A stretch of 35,414 nucleotides of DNA, taken from Clostridia bacterium. Lineage in GTDB: Bacteria; Bacillota; Clostridia; Oscillospirales; CAG-272. Both the position numbers and the translations under genes were made by a program. Shown here in pieces: positions 32,277 to 35,414 of this stretch. How positions within the stretch are numbered: the first letter of the stretch is position 1; every line of letters starts with the position of its first letter. The DNA lies in assembly GCA_017467165.1 (NCBI GenBank), contig JAFTST010000027.1, positions 1 to 35,414 on the forward strand, given 5' to 3'. The notes beneath the pieces were generated by a model. The model searched no databases, was not told the DNA's origin, and was given only the letters and a program-made list of their open reading frames with translations.

Positions 32277-35108
32277 TCAGGATTTCTTCAATTTTTCAAC
32301 CAAGAAGGTACCCGTGTAGGATTTTTCGCAGGCGGAAATCTCCTCAGGAGTTCCCGTAGCAACCACAGTTCCGCCGCCGTCGCCGCCCTCGGGACCGAGG
32401 TCGATAATATAATCTGCCGTCTTGATAAGGTCGAGGTTGTGCTCGATGACTACCACCGTATTTCCCGCATCGGCAAGCCTGTCAAGTATGCCTATAAGCT
32501 TGGACACGTCCTCGGTGTGAAGTCCTGTGGTAGGCTCGTCAAGGATATATATCGTCCTGCCCGTTGAGCGCTTGGCAAGCTCGGTGGCTAGCTTGACTCT
32601 CTGAGCCTCTCCTCCCGAGAGGGTGGTCGAGGACTGTCCTATCTTGATATAGCCGAGTCCGACGTCAAAGAGCGTCCGGAGCTTTCTTTCCAGCTGTGGA
32701 AGTCCGTTGAAGAAGGCTATTCCCTCCTCCACCGACATCTCAAGCACGTCATATATATTCTTGCCCTTGTACTTGACCTCGAGGGTATCTCTGTTATACC
32801 TGTTTCCCTTGCAGACGTCGCACTTGACGTAGACGTCGGGCAGGAAGTTCATTTCTATGCACTTGACGCCATCACCGTCGCACGCCTCGCATCTGCCACC
32901 CCTGACGTTAAAGGAAAATCTGCCCGCATCGTAGCCCTTAGCCTTGGCGTCTTTCGTCTTGGCGAAGAGGTTTCTTATATCGGTGAAAAGACCTGTGTAG
33001 GTTGCGGGATTCGAGCGCGGTGTGCGTCCTATGGGGCTCTGGTCTATCGCTATGACCTTATCAAGATTTTCAAGTCCGGTTATTTTCCTGACCTTGCCGG
33101 GATAGGTCACCGCTCTGTTAAGGTCGCGGGCGAGCGTTCTGTGAAGAACCGAGTTAATCAGCGAGGATTTTCCGCTGCCCGACACGCCTGTTACCGCAAC
33201 GAAGCAGCCAAGCGGTATATCGACGTCGATGCACTTAAGGTTATTCTCCTCAGCTCCCTCGATATGAAGAAAGCTTCCGTTGCCCTTCCTTCTTTCCTTG
33301 GGCACGGGTATAAATCTTCTTCCCGAGAGATAATCTCCCGTCACGGACGACGTGCAGGCGGCAACCTCCTCGGGCGTGCCCGCAGCAACAACCTCGCCGC
33401 CGTGTATTCCCGCTCCCGGTCCTATATCCACGATATAGTCCGCCTCTCTCATAGTGTCCTCGTCGTGCTCGACGACTATAACCGAGTTGCCGAGGTCACG
33501 CAGTCTTTTCAGCGTGCCGATAAGCTTTCCGTTATCCCTCTGGTGAAGTCCTATGCTTGGCTCGTCGAGGATATAGAGAACGCCCGTGAGCGCTGAGCCT
33601 ATCTGGGTTGCAAGCCTTATTCTCTGCGCCTCGCCGCCCGAGAGCGTTCCTGCCGTTCTGGCGAGATTCAGATAATCAAGTCCCACGCTGACAAGGAAGG
33701 AGAGCCTTGCCCTGATTTCCTTGAGAACCTCCTTGGCTATTTTCATCTCGGTTTCCGAAAGCTCGATTTTCTCAACGAAATCAAGCATCTTATCTATCGA
33801 AAGCCTGCAAATTTCATCTATATTGAGGCCGCCTACGGTCACGCCGAGAACCATATCCGAAAGTCGTCTTCCGCGACATCTGGGGCAGTCGACCTCCTCG
33901 ACGAACTCCTGATAATAGTCGCCGCCCATCATTTTCATTCGCTTTTCGATTATATGGACCAAGCCGTCGAAGGTAGTAACCTGCTCTCTGCCAACGCCGC
34001 CGAAAAATCTCTCTACGGCGTATTTCTTATCTCCCGTGCCGTACATCAGGGCGTGCATCTGCTCCTCCGTGAAGTCACACAGGGGCGTATCGAGGGTGAA
34101 GCCCATATATTCGCCCACAGCGGCAACCAAGGGGCCTGTCCAGGAGTCCTCGGTCATAGTTTTCAGACCGTTGACAGCTATACCGCCGTCACGAAGCGAA
34201 AGCTCGGGGTGAGGTATCATTTTCTTGACCGACACCCTCTGCATATTTCCTATTCCGGCGCACTCGGGGCAGGCGCCTATGGGGTTATTGAAGGAAAACA
34301 TACGGGGCTCAAGCTCGGGGAAGGATATGCCGTGCTCCTCGCAGGCGTATTTCTGCGAAAACTCATATTCTACCTCGCCCTCGTCCCCTCTCGGAACGGT
34401 AACGACGGACACCCTGCCCTCCGCGGTGCGAAGCGCAACCTCAACCGAGTCGGAGAGCCTTGACTGCACACCGTCCTTGATAACGAGTCTGTCAACCACG
34501 ATATCGATAGTGTGCTTGATATTCTTGTCAAGCGAGATGCTCTCCGAGAGGTCGTACATATTCCCGTCGATACGGACGCGGACGAAGCCGCTCTTTCTCG
34601 CATCGGCGAGCACCTTCTCGTGCATACCCTTCTGCGCTCTGACTACGGGGGCGAGCACCATAAATCTCGTTCCCGCCTCAAGCTGCATAATCCTGTCGAC
34701 AATCTGGTCGAGGGACTGCTGCTCAATAACCTTGCCGCAGACGGGACAGTGAGGCGTGCCGACCCTGGCGTATAAGAACCTCAGGTAATCGTATATCTCG
34801 GTAACCGTGCCAACCGTGGAGCGCGGATTCTTCGAGGTGGTTTTCTGGTCTATTGATATCGACGGAGATAGTCCCTCAATCAGATCCACGTCCGGCTTGT
34901 CCATCTGTCCTATGAACATTCTCGCATATGACGAGAGGCTCTCGACGAAGCGGCGGTGGCCCTCCGCGTAGAGCGTATCGAACGCGAGCGAGGATTTTCC
35001 GCTTCCCGACAGTCCCGTGAGCACCACGAGCTTATCTCTGGGTATCTTAACGCTTATATTTTTTAAATTATTGACTCTAGCTCCCTTGACTGTAATTTCC
35101 TTAGCCAT
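32277..35108 (-). CDS. uvrA: Excinuclease ABC subunit A
   Basis: 943 aa, the normal length. It is the damage-recognition ATPase of nucleotide excision repair, working with UvrB. Two ABC ATPase halves: Walker [17 protein letters not shown] (~31-46) with signature [12 protein letters not shown] in the first, and [15 protein letters not shown] with [12 protein letters not shown] in the second. Zinc-binding CPVCG (~120), CPECAG and the C-terminal [17 protein letters not shown] pairs are all present. [12 protein letters not shown] and [13 protein letters not shown] match the family. Its ATG overlaps the uvrB stop by one base (TGATG), so translation is coupled. No missing key residue noticed. Confidence 0.99.
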   Translation of the reverse strand: MAKEITVKGARVNNLKNISVKIPRDKLVVLTGLSGSGKSSLAFDTLYAEGHRRFVESLSSYARMFIGQMDKPDVDLIEGLSPSISIDQKTTSKNPRSTVGTVTEIYDYLRFLYARVGTPHCPVCGKVIEQQSLDQIVDRIMQLEAGTRFMVLAPVVRAQKGMHEKVLADARKSGFVRVRIDGNMYDLSESISLDKNIKHTIDIVVDRLVIKDGVQSRLSDSVEVALRTAEGRVSVVTVPRGDEGEVEYEFSQKYACEEHGISFPELEPRMFSFNNPIGACPECAGIGNMQRVSVKKMIPHPELSLRDGGIAVNGLKTMTEDSWTGPLVAAVGEYMGFTLDTPLCDFTEEQMHALMYGTGDKKYAVERFFGGVGREQVTTFDGLVHIIEKRMKMMGGDYYQEFVEEVDCPRCRGRRLSDMVLGVTVGGLNIDEICRLSIDKMLDFVEKIELSETEMKIAKEVLKEIRARLSFLVSVGLDYLNLARTAGTLSGGEAQRIRLATQIGSALTGVLYILDEPSIGLHQRDNGKLIGTLKRLRDLGNSVIVVEHDEDTMREADYIVDIGPGAGIHGGEVVAAGTPEEVAACTSSVTGDYLSGRRFIPVPKERRKGNGSFLHIEGAEENNLKCIDVDIPLGCFVAVTGVSGSGKSSLINSVLHRTLARDLNRAVTYPGKVRKITGLENLDKVIAIDQSPIGRTPRSNPATYTGLFTDIRNLFAKTKDAKAKGYDAGRFSFNVRGGRCEACDGDGVKCIEMNFLPDVYVKCDVCKGNRYNRDTLEVKYKGKNIYDVLEMSVEEGIAFFNGLPQLERKLRTLFDVGLGYIKIGQSSTTLSGGEAQRVKLATELAKRSTGRTIYILDEPTTGLHTEDVSKLIGILDRLADAGNTVVVIEHNLDLIKTADYIIDLGPEGGDGGGTVVATGTPEEISACEKSYTGTFLVEKLKKS

Positions 35109-35414
35109 CAGTCCTCATTCCTTAATTCCTTAATTCTGTCACGAAGGTAAGCCGCCTTCTCAAATTCGAGGTTTTTCGCCGCCTCGCGCATTTCCTCGGT
35201 GAGCTTTTCGATAAGCTTCTGCCGCTGCAGCTTGGTGAGCTTCCTGTTGCTCTCCGGCCTTGCCTTCTTTCCGATTTCGATAACCTCAGCCACCTTCTTT
35301 TTGACGCTCTCGGGAGTAATGCCGTGCTCCTCGTTGTAGCGCATCTGTATCTCGCGGCGGCGGTTGGTTTCGTCGATAGCGCCCTTCATAGAGCGGGTGA
35401 CGGTATCGGCGTAC
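35108..35414 (-). CDS. uvrB: Excinuclease ABC subunit B, C-terminal part, cut by the window edge
   Basis: The frame continues past the apparent ATG at 35389 up to the window end, reading [20 protein letters not shown], the UvrB segment before the linker, so this is the 3' part of the gene. The last ~40 residues form the UVR domain ([26 protein letters not shown]), the coiled hairpin that contacts UvrC. In the complete protein UvrB is the helicase-like loader that verifies damage. Its stop codon overlaps the uvrA start (TGATG). Confidence 0.97.
   Translation of the reverse strand, partial: YADTVTRSMKGAIDETNRRREIQMRYNEEHGITPESVKKKVAEVIEIGKKARPESNRKLTKLQRQKLIEKLTEEMREAAKNLEFEKAAYLRDRIKELRNED

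Overview
The window looks like a chromosomal stretch of an anaerobic Bacillota (class Clostridia), probably an uncultured gut lineage. The evidence is strong AAGGAGG-type ribosome binding sites, near-consensus TTGACA-17-TATAAT promoters, Gram-positive envelope modules (SLH, LysM-CAP, BspA-type leucine-rich repeats, MBG/Ig surface modules), an oxygen-sensitive NrdG activase and a CyuA-type Fe-S cysteine desulfidase. I see no tRNA, rRNA, CRISPR array, prophage or insertion sequence. Genus-level placement is not possible by eye.

Left part (1-11.9 kb): the end of a peptidase-E-like gene; a short plus-strand operon (small membrane protein, cytidine-deaminase-like protein, unknown membrane protein); then, on the minus strand, two very large surface proteins. 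The first (1607 aa) has a signal peptide, an Ig-like domain, MBG repeats and one membrane segment. Its cytoplasmic tail holds two repetitive acidic linkers, a conserved unknown domain and a terminal domain that closely resembles the C-terminal part of ribosomal protein uL15. The second (1104 aa) is a tyrosine-rich coiled-coil protein with Flg_new/InlB-B-type repeats, placed just behind a cyuA-like gene.

Middle (11.9-15.1 kb): ssrA (tmRNA) with promoter and terminator; an unusual ion channel with two voltage-sensor-like modules and one pore whose K+ signature is replaced by spaced aspartates; and an M48 metalloprotease preceded by a long structured leader (20-bp closing helix, then a terminator hairpin abutting the ribosome binding site).

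15.1-24.3 kb: a seven-gene minus-strand run from one consensus promoter: BspA-like LRR protein, HPr-kinase/PEPCK-fold P-loop protein, Wzz-like protein with a degenerate BY-kinase domain, FAD dehydrogenase, YbaK-type deacylase, an unknown protein and a MATE transporter. The first three plausibly form an envelope or polysaccharide module.

24.4-31.2 kb, mostly plus strand: an SLH surface protein, a cytidylate-kinase-like protein, an AraC regulator, a minus-strand sugar nucleotidyltransferase, upp, an RluA-type pseudouridine synthase and a LysM-CAP protein broken by a one-base frameshift. Right end (31.2-35.4 kb): a minus-strand uvrB-uvrA-nrdG-dut cluster for DNA repair and nucleotide-pool maintenance.
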